Of a DNA stretch of 64,000 nucleotides, positions 24,201-34,426 are shown piece by piece. Source of the DNA: Costus lasius (lineage: Eukaryota; Streptophyta; Magnoliopsida; Zingiberales; Costaceae); assembly GCA_027563935.2 (NCBI GenBank), contig CM050446.2:126868499-126932498 (forward strand), given 5' to 3'. The stretch's first letter is position 1; the number at the start of each line of letters is the position of its first letter. Made by a program: the position numbers and the translations under genes. The notes beneath the pieces were generated by a model. That model did no database searches. It saw only the letters and a list, made by a program, of their open reading frames with translations, and had not been told where the DNA came from.

Positions 24201-27200
24201 CTGCCGGCGATGAGGTTCCGGCCGTGGACTCGTCGGCGCGAGGCCCCAGATCTTCTTCCCGGTGCCCTGAGGTAAGGAGAGATTCATCCCCTCCGGCGTC
24301 AGTAGCCAGACGCGGGAGAGAGATCGGATTTTCTGATCTCCAGTTCCATGCGAGCAGCGCTTCCATTGGGTCTTCATTCTTGTCGGCGGCGGCTTCTCCG
24401 GTGGCGATTTTTCATCGGCGGCTTCTCTGTTCACCGGCGACCAGTTCTCGACCTTCCGGTGGGGCTTCGGTGGCTGGACGGCGACGGACGAGGAGGGGAA
24501 GTTCTCCCCTGTTTCAGCCGAGAGTCTCGGCTCTGTTTCGACGTGGGCTGCGAAGGAGGAAAGGGGAGGAGAGAGAAGGTTTGTCACGTGGGCTCGTCCG
24601 CGCGTCTCGCTTCGACTCCGACAGGACTTTCCAACGCAGCTTTCCGGAGGATCTCGGTGGGCTTGACTCGTGGAGTGGTTGCACGCTACAAGGGTAAACT
24701 CTCCCCGGATCTATCGTGTGTAGTGGTAGTAGGACGGTTTTCCTGTGTGTAGTGGATAGAAGCTTTTACCACCGTCCAGACTTCGTGTGGCATTTCATCC
24801 AGACGGTTCTTTGTGTTATCTGCACCCGCATATGTGTAGTGCGGGTTGTGCTTGTTTGTAGGTACTTGCTCATTTGCTTGCAAAGCTGCTAAGTCCTGGG
24901 CGTGTGTGTCGACACCCTTGAAGGTGTTCGCCACCGTCCCCTTGTGATTGATTGAGGCCGCGCCGGTGCCTATCTCGGCTGTGTAGAAAAAGGAGCGCGG
25001 GCTGAGGATATTTTCTGTGAGTGCAAGTGGTCGGAGAGTCTCCGTCACCTTGTCACATCAGTTAAGAGATTTGTATTCGTGTTCAACGGGCGGTATTTAT
25101 ACCGAACCCTTCGCGCACGTGGGTGTGAGGACTTGTAGAGTGCTGGGCCAGCTTCCGCAACGCGATCCTAACCGGTCGCGGGCCACTCTAGTGTAGGGCT
25201 GAGATCTCCGCGAGGGGATCTACCGGTTGTGGAAAAGTTTATTATTAAAAAAATAAATTTGCCCATAAGACTAGGCCTGATTCAATCCGATTGGATCAAA
25301 TTTGGAATAAACCACCCATTCTCAGTTTATTTCTCTAGAATTTAGGTGACAATGCAGAGATAAAACCATAAGAGGGTCTTTAGACGAGGGAAGTAAAACA
25401 CATGCAGAGGGAAAGCCGATGAGAAAGCAATGCAAAAATTACATCGAGATTCATATTTAAGTAACACATGATAAATGAAAAAAAAAACATGATACCCAAT
25501 ATACTGAAATTAATAATTCATTCGTACGAACCTTAGGCAAGCCAAATTTTTTCTTCTTAAGCACATACTCTAGGGCGGTCGCACAAGCCAACAAACAATT
25601 CGGTGTTGCAGCCTTGAACACAAGAAGAACAACACACTATCCTCGTGTTTCTGGTGTTCAGTGAATGTGAGGGTGATTCCGACAAATAAAACAAGAATAA
25701 AACACAACTTCAATAAAATAGGAGTTACCCTAACACGTTGTAACGTGATTTAATTCTTTCGGGTTGGAAAATGAGAAGTTATAAGATCCAAAACTAGGAA
25801 TATCCTCAACCCTCTGAGCTATAAGACTCTCATAACTCTTTATGTGAGCTCTCCAAAGTAAGTTGTCTATAACCTCTTCCAAGCCTTCTTTTTATAAGCT
25901 AAAGAGCTAGAAGTCACAATAAACATGTGATAAGATAGTTAAAATATTCTAACTACCTTAAAAATTTCTAGCAACTAAAGTAAACTACATAGGCTTTGAT
26001 TGGGCTGCCGCTTGGGCTAGACCTTGTTGGGTTGGATAGGCCATCAACACTATCTCCAAGCAAGCCGCGACGAAGAAGCAGAAATGTTTGATAGTTGGTT
26101 AGTTCATCATGGTGTTGGCTAACTCTTGTGTGGTATTTGTATTATTATACAAAATTAGATAGGGCTCTTCTTTGCCTCGTGGAATCAAGCATATCAGTTA
26201 AATGGACTCTGTATGGGCCAAAGAAGGGCTGATCATCTCTATGTAGAGCTCAGGAGGCTAAGTTGGTGAGCCTTACATATGGGTCTTGTTATAACCCGCT
26301 TAGTAAGCATACTATTAAAATATTTAAACCAAAGTTAACAATAGCAAGTTTACTAAAACTTATATATCAAATAATCTTTTTTTTCACGTCCAATTGGGAC
26401 TAAATTGGGCTATTATAATCTCCCCCACTTAAGACGTGACGTCCTTGTAAAGCCTAAGTCCTAACAATTCCTTCGTCAGGGGTATGTGAGGTCAACTCAA
26501 TGGTGACCCAATTTATTAAAATGCTTAAGCTCAAGTCAACAATAGCAAGCTCACTAAGGCTTATATATATAATCTTTCTCCCACTTCTAATGTGGGACTA
26601 AATTAGGATATTACAGGCCTTAATTTTCCTCATGACAATAATTTTTCCTTGGCTGTTTGGCAAACTTCACAGTAGACTTCACGACTGGCTATTTTTCGTA
26701 GATTTGGCAAAACCTAATCCGACCCGCTGACCCGACCCAACTCGACACGAAGTTAGGCGGGTTCGGGTCAGCCATAATCGTGTTCAGGTCATAAATAGGT
26801 CAACTTGTTTATGACCCAAAAATAATCGGGTCGTATCGGGTTGTAAACGGGTTGACCCGCTTAACCCGATTATATTATATATTTATATAAGAAAATTAAA
26901 TATATGCTCATCTAACTCTCATTGCCAGCCCATAAGTCTAAATATCTTCTAATTATCTTTTAACTCATATTTTGGCCCACACATAAACCCAAAAGTTTAT
27001 TAATTTTAATAGAATTTTTGTCAATTTATTATTTATGTTTAAAATATGAATAATAAACGGGTTATTCGGGTCGTGTCGGGTTGACTTGATTATATTCGGG
27101 TCGTGTTCGTGTTAGACAGTTTAACCTAATTAATTAAACGGATTGTGTTAGAGTTGGCTTAATCGGGTCACGGTTACAGCTGACATGACCCGTTTATGAG

Positions 27201-29320
27201 CCGCTGACTCAAATTGCTATGTCTAATTATTTGTCATGGCCATAATCTTTGTCAGGCCATTTGGTCGAGAACTCCTCAGTATCTTTCATGAGTTGGCCAT
27301 GAATTTTGTCACAGTCATAATATGACATGATAGGTAGGTCTTGATTTTTGTCACGGTCATAATCTGCTAGAACTTCTCAAAATGCGGAAACTTGTGCCGC
27401 ATCATTAGTCAAAATATGCCATCTAGTTGCGTCTATAAAAATTGATTTGATTCACTGCTTAGTGGGCTCAAACCTTTCTGTTTTTTCTTTTGAATTTAAC
27501 ATTTATGAAACCATAAAACTTCCCCTAAAATTCTAAAATAATATCTCTAAAATTCTAAAAAAATTTTTGGATGAAAAATCTAAAATTTGGCGCATTACAT
27601 AGAAAGCTTATTATCATTAACTTGAGTTTAAATATTTTTAATTGAGTTATGTTGCTAATTAGCTCATTAAGTTGGGTTAATTTGTTGATTTAGCGAGTTT
27701 TAACAAATAGTAGACTAGCAAAACTAGTCTTAAGCATGGTAATGCCAAGGATGGTAGAGCCACTATTGTGTTGACTTAATATTCTGCCAACTAAAGGATG
27801 ATTCTCAGACATGTATTCAAGGCTTCACAAGGATGTCAAGTCTTAAGTAAAAAAGATTATGATATCTCAGTTCAACCCCATATAAGAAGCAAGATAAAAA
27901 GATGATATGATATATAAGACTTAATAGTGAGTTTTTACTATTATTAATTTAAGTTAATGAGTTAAGTTGCTTATCAAGTGGGTCATAATAATGGTGAGGC
28001 AGCTAAAGTCACACCCCATCCTACATAAGCCATCTTATTTCCTCATGGGAAGTCCTTGTGTCATGGTTGCCAAATTGAGTAGAGCTGTGGCCATTTTTTT
28101 TGTAGTTGAAGAGCTAGGATTTGGATTGTGGGGTCACGGTGGCCTTCTTCACCCTCTTGTGTGCTCAATCTGTCAACATTTCCCAAATGCTCAATCTTTG
28201 TAAGCCTCTTATGTGCTTGGCCTATTAGCACTTCTCATGTGCTCGGCCTACTAGCGCCACAAGAGTGCTTAGTATGTTAGCTTCCCTAAATGTAGGTTGT
28301 GTTTCTTTGGAAGTAATCCATAATGGAAAGAAGAAGAAAAAAAACTAAACACAGCCTATGTGCTTGGCTTTTGTGAGTGTCCCAAGTGCTCAACATGCTA
28401 ACCCTTCCCGAATACTTAGCTTGTCCAATGCTTTCTGAGAGCTCAACCTCTGTGCATCTTAAACACTCAATATTTTCGTGTTTTTGAAATGCTCCAAGTT
28501 TCCAACGTGTGCCTTTCATGGTTGTAGCTCAATTTCCGGCCGCCCACTGGGTCAAACCTCTGCAGTTCATTTACCGGGTTACGCCCATGCATTGGTGGCT
28601 TACTAAGTCCATTAGGCCCCTTGCATCGCAGCCCCATCAGGATCAAATTACATCAGAAGCTTCTGTTAATATTTGTCATACTATTTCACAAGATATATGG
28701 CACAGTCTGGATCAAGTTCAGTTTGTTGTTCAAATGAATGTGGTAGACCCTGAAATCTGTTCTTTTTGCTTCGGTTGGTTGGCAGTGTGGCATGTGATGC
28801 TGTTGGTACTCTCTTCTTGAGATCAACCGAATGTCTTCCTCCGCATGCTAACTCCAAATTTGCAGGTAGGCTCACAGCAAAAGCTGATGTATACAGCTTC
28901 GGGGTCGTGCTGCTGGAGTTGCTGACAGGTCGCCGGGCCGTCGACAGATCAAAAGAAGGCTCTGTGCAGGATCTGGCGCGCTGGGCGAGGCCATGGCTGA
29001 CTGAGAACCGGAAACTGTACAAGATCATCGATCCAAAGCTGGAGGGACAGTACCCAAAGAAAGGAGCTCATGCGCTCGCTTTGGTTGCTTCAAAGTGCAT
29101 TACCAGTGAGGCCAAGCTCCGGCCCTCCATGTCTGAAGTCTTGGCAGCTCTAGAGCGGCTGAAAGACATCAAGCTTGCAGTCAGACCACGGCAGGCAAAT
29201 CAAGGAAAAGTTTCAATTACCACTCCCAGATCTCCGCTCGGGCTTCACCAGCGTTCCCCTCTGCATCCAGCTCCTGGAACGCCATCATCTTGCCATAACA
29301 AGTCTCCGCTCGTACATTAG
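21277..29320 (+). CDS. Receptor-like cytoplasmic kinase, RLCK VII (APK2/PBL2-PBL3-like)
   Basis: A predicted Ser/Thr kinase that by family knowledge sits at the plasma membrane and relays signals from receptor kinases. Exons are 21277-21340, 21677-22050, 22139-22274, 22383-22519, 22611-22734 and 28866-29320; frames join to 429 residues. The start gives MGNC, an N-myristoylation and palmitoylation signal. The kinase has GEGGFGFV at 101-108, catalytic K132, YRDVKASN at 225-232 (Tyr in place of His, usual in RLCK VII) and DFG at 245-247. The [12 protein letters not shown] and [16 protein letters not shown] stretches are hallmarks of APK2/PBL2-type members. The C-terminal tail is Pro/Ser-rich. 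The exon 2 acceptor is a tandem CAGCAG, so two forms differing by one residue are possible. Intron 5 is 6131 bp because of repeat insertions. Confidence 0.93.
22735..23481. other. Left part of RLCK intron 5
   Basis: AT-rich intron sequence with no coding signal. Near 23247 a TCCCATATAGAAAGTAGGAG word resembles the head of the dispersed repeat described at 27.6-28.0 kb and 41.0-41.8 kb. The last five bases (23477-23481, CTAGG) are the left target duplication of the LTR that follows. Confidence 0.4.
23482..25270. mobile_element. Solo LTR, family A, copy 2, inside the RLCK intron (TSD CTAGG)
   Basis: A 1789-bp copy of family A begins TGTGATGCTCCC and ends CCCATAAGA, the last bases having drifted from CA to GA. 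The 5-bp duplication CTAGG is exact (23477-23481 and 25271-25275). It lines up end to end with 2947-4702, in the same orientation in the window. A palindromic GGTATAAATACCG-like word near 25090 could serve as a TATA box for either strand. No internal region remains. Its insertion added about 1.8 kb to the intron without harming the splice sites. Confidence 0.87.
25604..26049 (-). mobile_element. Candidate solo LTR or LTR fragment
   Basis: The stretch begins TGTTGCAGCC and ends CCATCAACA, so both tips read TGTTG/CAACA. On the minus strand a TATA-like GCTTATAAAAAG lies near 25893, followed by a leader-like region and TTTTATTG-rich sequence, as in a copia LTR. The flanking pentamers (TTCGG and CTATC) do not match, so the boundaries are uncertain or the element is truncated. 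Confidence 0.33.
26285..26640 (-). repeat. Two diverged copies of a dispersed repeat
   Basis: Segments at about 26290-26420 and 26510-26625 share AACAATAGCAAG, CTTATATAT and GGGACTAAATT in the same order. On the minus strand they read as a TCCCA...GTGGGAG head followed by TATATAAG(C/T)CTTAGTGAGCTT, the pattern also seen at 27.6, 27.9, 29.5 and 41.0-41.8 kb. The repeat is recognisable but its class is not. Confidence 0.5.
26699..27225. mobile_element. Non-autonomous hAT-like element rich in GGGTC/GACCC
   Basis: About 527 bp is bounded by TAGATTTGGCAAAA and its imperfect inverse (AATTGCTATGTCTA). The flanking 8-mers ATTTTTCG and ATTATTTG agree at six of eight positions, as expected for an old 8-bp hAT duplication. 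Both subterminal regions are packed with GACCC or GGGTC words (for example CCGACCCGCTGACCCGACCC), a known hAT feature. The middle is AT-rich and encodes nothing. It lies in RLCK intron 5. Confidence 0.55.
28155..28480. repeat. Degenerate 26-bp minisatellite
   Basis: At least eight head-to-tail units start GTGCT(C/T)(G/A)G or GTGCTCAA and keep a spacing of 25-27 bases, for example the units beginning near 28213, 28239 and 28265. The array is split by the mini-MITE at 28293-28358. Confidence 0.6.
28293..28358. mobile_element. 66-bp mini-MITE
   Basis: Starts TAGGTTGTGTTT and ends AAACACAGCCTA, inverted ends that match at 11 of 12 positions. The flanks are TG on both sides, and removing the element with one TG restores the minisatellite phase, which supports a recent insertion. 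A related TAGGCTGTGTTT tip lies at 5341. Confidence 0.65.
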
Positions 29321-30317
29321 TGCCTCTCATTTAAATTGTACTTCAAAGAAATTGTGCCATAAGACTTGATTGCTGTCTGAAGCTTCTTGTTTTGGAGCTT
29401 TTGAGCCTACTGACATCCCTGTTAAGGGATAATTCTCTCTGGTTTCTATCCTGTATTATTGGGAAATTTTTCAATATAATAGTTGTATTTTAATTATTAA
29501 AAGAATGTTACTTATGTGATGTCAATTTAGTCTCGAATTGATATATATAAGACTTAGTAAATTTATTATCATTAATGTAGCTTAAATATTTTAAATTAAA
29601 TTGTGTTAATGTTCAACTCACCAATTAGTTGGTTAATTTGGCTTCTTCTAAGCATGTTTAAGCAATATCGATTTTAGCCTTGTGTTTGATAAAGATTTAT
29701 CTTGACCAGTGTTGTTAAATAATCATAATAGTAGTATTATAGCATTTTTTCATAATAGTCAATAATAATCCCCTATAAAATGCTAGTAAATAGGATCATA
29801 TTATTATATTTATAAGTTTAAAAAAATTAAAATTATGAATTAAATTAAATTAATAATATTTTTTTTATATTTTATATTTTATTTTATTTTTATACAGCTT
29901 AATTTATTAGATATATAATATATATTTTAAATATTATATTAAAATTTTTATGTATATAATATATATTTTAAATACTATATCGACTCTCAATTTGCTACCT
30001 TATATTAAGATTTTTAATTTTTTTACTATTTCTCGTGATCTACTTTTATAACATTGACCTTGACATAGTGTGAGTACAATTTTAAAATAAAAAGTAATTT
30101 TTACAAAATTCGTCAGCTAATAAATTGCTTTTTACGTCAAACAATTTAATTATCGACAAATGCTTTGACGTGCATTCGGCCACGTCGCCACTTATCTAGT
30201 GAAATCTCGCAAGTCGGAGATAAGTCCGTTCGTCATTCCATCTCAGACAGAGTCGCGACTTGGGTCACTGAAAAGGTGGCGGCGCGTCGTTCCTGTGCAC
30301 CGCGAGAAGCGCGAGCG
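29321..30317. other. Intergenic region between RLCK and oxidoreductase genes
   Basis: After the kinase stop, one copy of the dispersed repeat (near 29540-29640) is followed by very AT-rich DNA. From about 30165 the base composition turns GC-rich and merges with the first exon of the oxidoreductase; the frame stays open upstream of the chosen ATG, so the true start could be earlier. Confidence 0.4.
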
Positions 30318-32916
30318 ATGGCGGAAGAGACGGCGAAGGCTAACCCGATCCGGTTCGGCATCTTGGGCTGCGCGGATATCGCCCGCAAGCTCTCCCGCGC
30401 CATCAGGCTCGCCCAGGACGCCGTCGTCGTTGCCGTCGGAAGCCGCTCCCTCGACAAGGCCCGCCGCTTCATCGCCGAGAACGGAATTCTCGACGGCGTC
30501 GTGGCCTACGGATCCTATGAAGCCGTTCTCGATGACCCTCGGGTCGATGCAATCTACGTCCCGCTACCCACTAGCCTTCACCGCCACTGGGGAGTCGCTG
30601 TCGCCGAGCGCGGCAAGCATCTGCTGCTTGAGAAGCCCACCGCCCTCTCCACCGCTGATCTGGACCGGATCCTTGACGCCTGCCGTGCCGCGGGGGTGCA
30701 ATTCATGGATAGCACCATGTGGATGCACCACCCCCGCACCTTCAAGATGAAGGAATTATTGTCCGATTCCGCCCGTTTCGGGAAGTTGAAGACGGTAATT
30801 GTGCTCTGAATTCATGTCTCTTTTTCTTCAATTTTTCTAGAAATAGCTTTTATTACATTGCATTCGAATTAGTGATAAAATAATTACCTCTTCATCACAG
30901 TAACATTTTGGTAGGTGGACGATTCTAGGTTAATTTTAGGAACTACTCTTATAAATATCACTATGCTCTGTCGTTTGCTACTTATCTAGAGAAAATTTTA
31001 TCCGATCTCACATTTTCCTTAATTTAATCGCATTATTAGTTCAATCCGAATTAGTTTGTCCAGGGAACCAGGGAGGGATCTTTTCTTAGGGCTTTTGTCT
31101 TCAATTTGGAAGTGTAGTTCCAGTGAGGTTGATCGATTCTTTGTGCTACTTTCTTTCGGCTCTGTGGTTTATGTTCCTAGTAATAGGCTATACATAGCTT
31201 GGTGGATTTGCACACTGTCCATGATCGTTGGTCCTCATAATTGAGTAAATAGTATGTACTGCTCAATTAACACACTTAAAGAAGAACGACAACATATATC
31301 AGGCCGGACAATCTGTCTCTTAAAAAACAGAAAATTAGAGAAAGTTCGATTGTTAAAGTATGCATTTGATGAGGATTACTGAAATTAGGCACATCGTTAC
31401 ATCGTTATTTAACCTGAAGGCTGAGTTGCTTACCAATGATGTTCCTGTAGTATCATTCAACTACGTTTTAATATATATCGAAAAGTTAATAATTACCTGG
31501 CTTCCTACCAAGCCAAAAGGCACACTCTAGTTTATAATGGACATCAATGCAAAATACTTGTGGGAGCGTCCGTTTTATGAACTCAAAACTAGTACCCACA
31601 ATCACGACACCTCCACAACTAACATCCTTGGTTTGGAGGTAGGTTAACTTGTAGCTGCACCACTTATGATCCTTTTTTTTTCTCAAGAAGGTAAGTGGTG
31701 GCTGTCAAAGCGGATTTAATTTTAAGATCTTATATTTTCATCGGCTAAGATCTTTACCATTTAAGTGAGTTGAAGATGTACTTCTGTCTTGTGGATTTAA
31801 TTTTAGGGTCTTATATTTTCATCCAAAGTGGATTGCTGAAGTTGTAAATGAACTTCATCAAGGACTTCAATTCAAGTCTCACTGAGTTAGTGGACCATCT
31901 TGTCTGTGCCGAGTGCATAGAGGATGCTTAGTAGGAGATAGATAATGCCTACAAATTATGTACATTTGAGATCCATAACTTGTGACGTAGTCAACATATT
32001 CTGAGTTCCCTAGGTTTGCCAGGCCACCATTTGGTACTCTTTGCTAATCTTAAGAAGAGATCCACTTTATTGCTCTGCTTTCTGCACCGAAATATTGTAA
32101 AAAAAAATTCACTAGCAGTTTTCATCTGCTGTTTTTTCCTCTTATCTAAACTGTTACACTTATATTAACTTGAAGGACTGACTTTTAATAATCTGTATGT
32201 TATGATTTATAAATAATTCTTGCGATAACCTCTGATTGAACTGCTTGTTTGGCTGGCAGATCAATAGCATGTTCACGCTTGCCGCCAACCCTGATTTCCT
32301 TCAAACTAACATCCGTGTTAATCCCGAACTTGACTCTCTTGGGGTACTTGGCGATGCTGGGTGGTACTGCATCCGCTCTATCCTCTGGGCTGCTGACTAT
32401 GAACTGCCTAAGAAAGCAATCGCTCTCCAAGGTGTAGTAAAAAATGAAGCCGGTGTACTTTTGTCTTGTGGATCTTCACTTCTTTGGGAAGACGGCAAGG
32501 TTGCTACCTTCTACTGCTCCTTCCTGGCGCATATGACAATGGAGCTCTCAGTTGTGGGAACAAAGGGATCCCTTCAGCTTAGTGATTTTGTAATCCCCTT
32601 TGAGGAGGGTAGTGCTGGTTTTACATTTGCTTCAGACGCAGGCTTCACTGAATTGGTGACCGGGTGGCATCCTCGTCCCAGCCAACATGTTGTCACAAAC
32701 ACACTGCCGCAAGAGGCCCTTATGGTCCAGGAGTTCTGTAGGTTGGCAAGAAGCATCCGGGACTCTGGTGGTAAGCCGGATGATAAATGGCCTACCGTCA
32801 CTAGAAAGACACAGATGGTGCTGGATGCTGTGAAAGCATCTCTTGATCATGAGTTTGCAGCTATGGACATTGTTAGAGAAGCGGATACTCTTTCTGTCCC
32901 TCACCACTATCAATGA
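30318..32916 (+). CDS. GFO/IDH/MocA-family NAD(P)-dependent oxidoreductase
   Basis: A predicted cytosolic sugar-type dehydrogenase of the family typified by Arabidopsis At4g09670; its substrate is unknown. Exons are 30318-30794 and 32260-32916, joined in phase 0 to 377 residues. The N-terminal Rossmann part starts IRFGILGCADIA at 11-22, a slightly altered GxGxxA nucleotide loop. The catalytic-site EKP motif is at 105-107, with YVPLPTSLH at 80-88. The second exon holds the C-terminal substrate domain (LGDAGWYCIRS near 189-199). The ATG at 30318 was chosen because MAEETAKAN directly precedes the conserved core; an in-frame ATG at 30165 would add 51 residues of basic, leader-like sequence. No signal peptide is seen. 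Exon 1 is very GC-rich and exon 2 is not, a monocot-like gradient. Confidence 0.92.
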
Positions 32917-34426
32917 ATCTTTATTTAGAGGCGGCCGAATTTGAAGATTTTGTTCTAAAGTTGCAACTAGAACCGTCACTAGTATTTTGTGTGAAGCTTG
33001 CGAATATATTTTCTGGTGTACTACGGTTCAGAGAAAACTATGCAATGGACCGAGTTACTATTTATCAAATTAATGAACTTGATAATTTTCGAAGTGGAAT
33101 TGATGGTTGTTTGAACCCATCACATTTTAGTCGAGTTCAAGCAGACAGTTTCTCTATCAATTCATGTTCTTTACAGGCTTCAAGGATGGCAATGTTGTTT
33201 CTCCAGCGATAACTTTCTAAAATGGGGTTCCATCATGGCGGTGGGTGGGAATGCCAACTGGATGCAAATTTTATTGTCATAGTCATTGATTGTGTTCATT
33301 TGGCCGTGACGGTGATAAAAAAAATGATACGAAATTGTGGCTGTTGGGTGTAGCAGAGAGGTGGAACATCAAATTATTAGTTTTTCAATTATACAACAAA
33401 TTTAATAAAAACTAACGTATGATGTTATTTTGAAACTTTATATATTTTTATTTTAGTTTTAATTTTTTATTCAAGTTGGATAAAACTAAATCGTCACCTA
33501 TCATACTGAATCAAACCAAGATAAATCAAATCACACTTTCTAAACAAAACTATCAGAAATATATTCTAACGGAGGTAAAAGTAGATTGATATTCAACAAA
33601 CAATTAAACATATTTCTGCCTATTTTAAAAAGATAGACGGAGAGTGGTTGGTCTATCTAAAAATGTATTTGAGTGCATCAATAACTATACCTAACATGTT
33701 CTTTGAAAATTTTTTTTTTTTAAAAAAATCAAAATATAACAAATAACAAGTAGTCAGGCTTCTGATTCCATACTGGCTCTGCTGTCCAAAATCCAAATGA
33801 TACCAAGTTTGACCACACGGTGAAGCGGGAGGTGGGTCCCACTGGCACCGTTGACCATCTCCATCAGCCCGTTTCCAAGCTCACGGTGGACACACACTCA
33901 GATTGAGATTTTTTTTTTCGAAACAATAAATTAGGAATTCATTTAATTTGTTAATATATTTTATTTTCCAGAAAATACCTTTTCCCGAAAACCCCCCCGA
34001 CAATAAGAAGCTCAAACAAGTGGAGACAATTCACGAATAATAGTGAGGAGGGGTTATAATGTGCTCTGTCTACAAATACTATATTCAATAGTACAGGGGT
34101 GATTCTGCTAAAACACTCTAATGCCAAGTGCTTCCAAAAAAAAAAAAAAGAAGTGCGACAGCAAAAGCAGCACTACTGTAGTGCAGCAGATCCCCTTCCC
34201 CTTCCTCCCAACTCATCGGTGGCTGTCGAGATCTCCGCTTCACCCGCCTTCCGATCCTCTGTCCGATCGCTTCCTTCGCTTTCGTCCTTGGTCTTACGGT
34301 GGTCTTCTCATGCGAAATGGTGGAGGATCGTCGCCGCTTGGGTTGTCTTCATATTTAGAGTCTTCAGCTGGAGCGGAGGATTGTTGAGGAGTAGGCGGCG
34401 TGGAAGCACGGGTATCTTTTGGGGGA
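32917..34426. other. Intergenic region upstream of SERK
   Basis: The oxidoreductase 3' end must lie in the first few hundred bases. An AT-rich middle is followed at 33765-33890 by a more GC-rich piece and, from 34100, by the probable SERK leader (A13 run near 34137, then CT-rich). No gene was recognised. The ORF at 34099-34500 is a leader artefact in another frame. Confidence 0.4.

Larger units (their letters stand above)
27226..28865. repeat. Right part of RLCK intron 5: dispersed repeats and minisatellite
   Basis: Copies of the dispersed TATAAG(A/G)CTTAGTGAGTTT-type repeat occur near 27600-27700 and 27915-28000. From about 28155 to 28480 units of about 26 bp (variants of GTGCTCGGCCTACTAGCGCC) are arranged head to tail with heavy drift. 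A 66-bp MITE interrupts them. The last 370 bases before exon 6 hold no recognised element. Confidence 0.5.

Noticed and set aside
30165..30317. Upstream in-frame ATG extending the oxidoreductase by 51 residues
   Set aside because: The extension is basic and leader-like, and family members start just before the nucleotide-binding loop. Protein N-terminal data could reverse this, for example if it were an organelle-targeting peptide.
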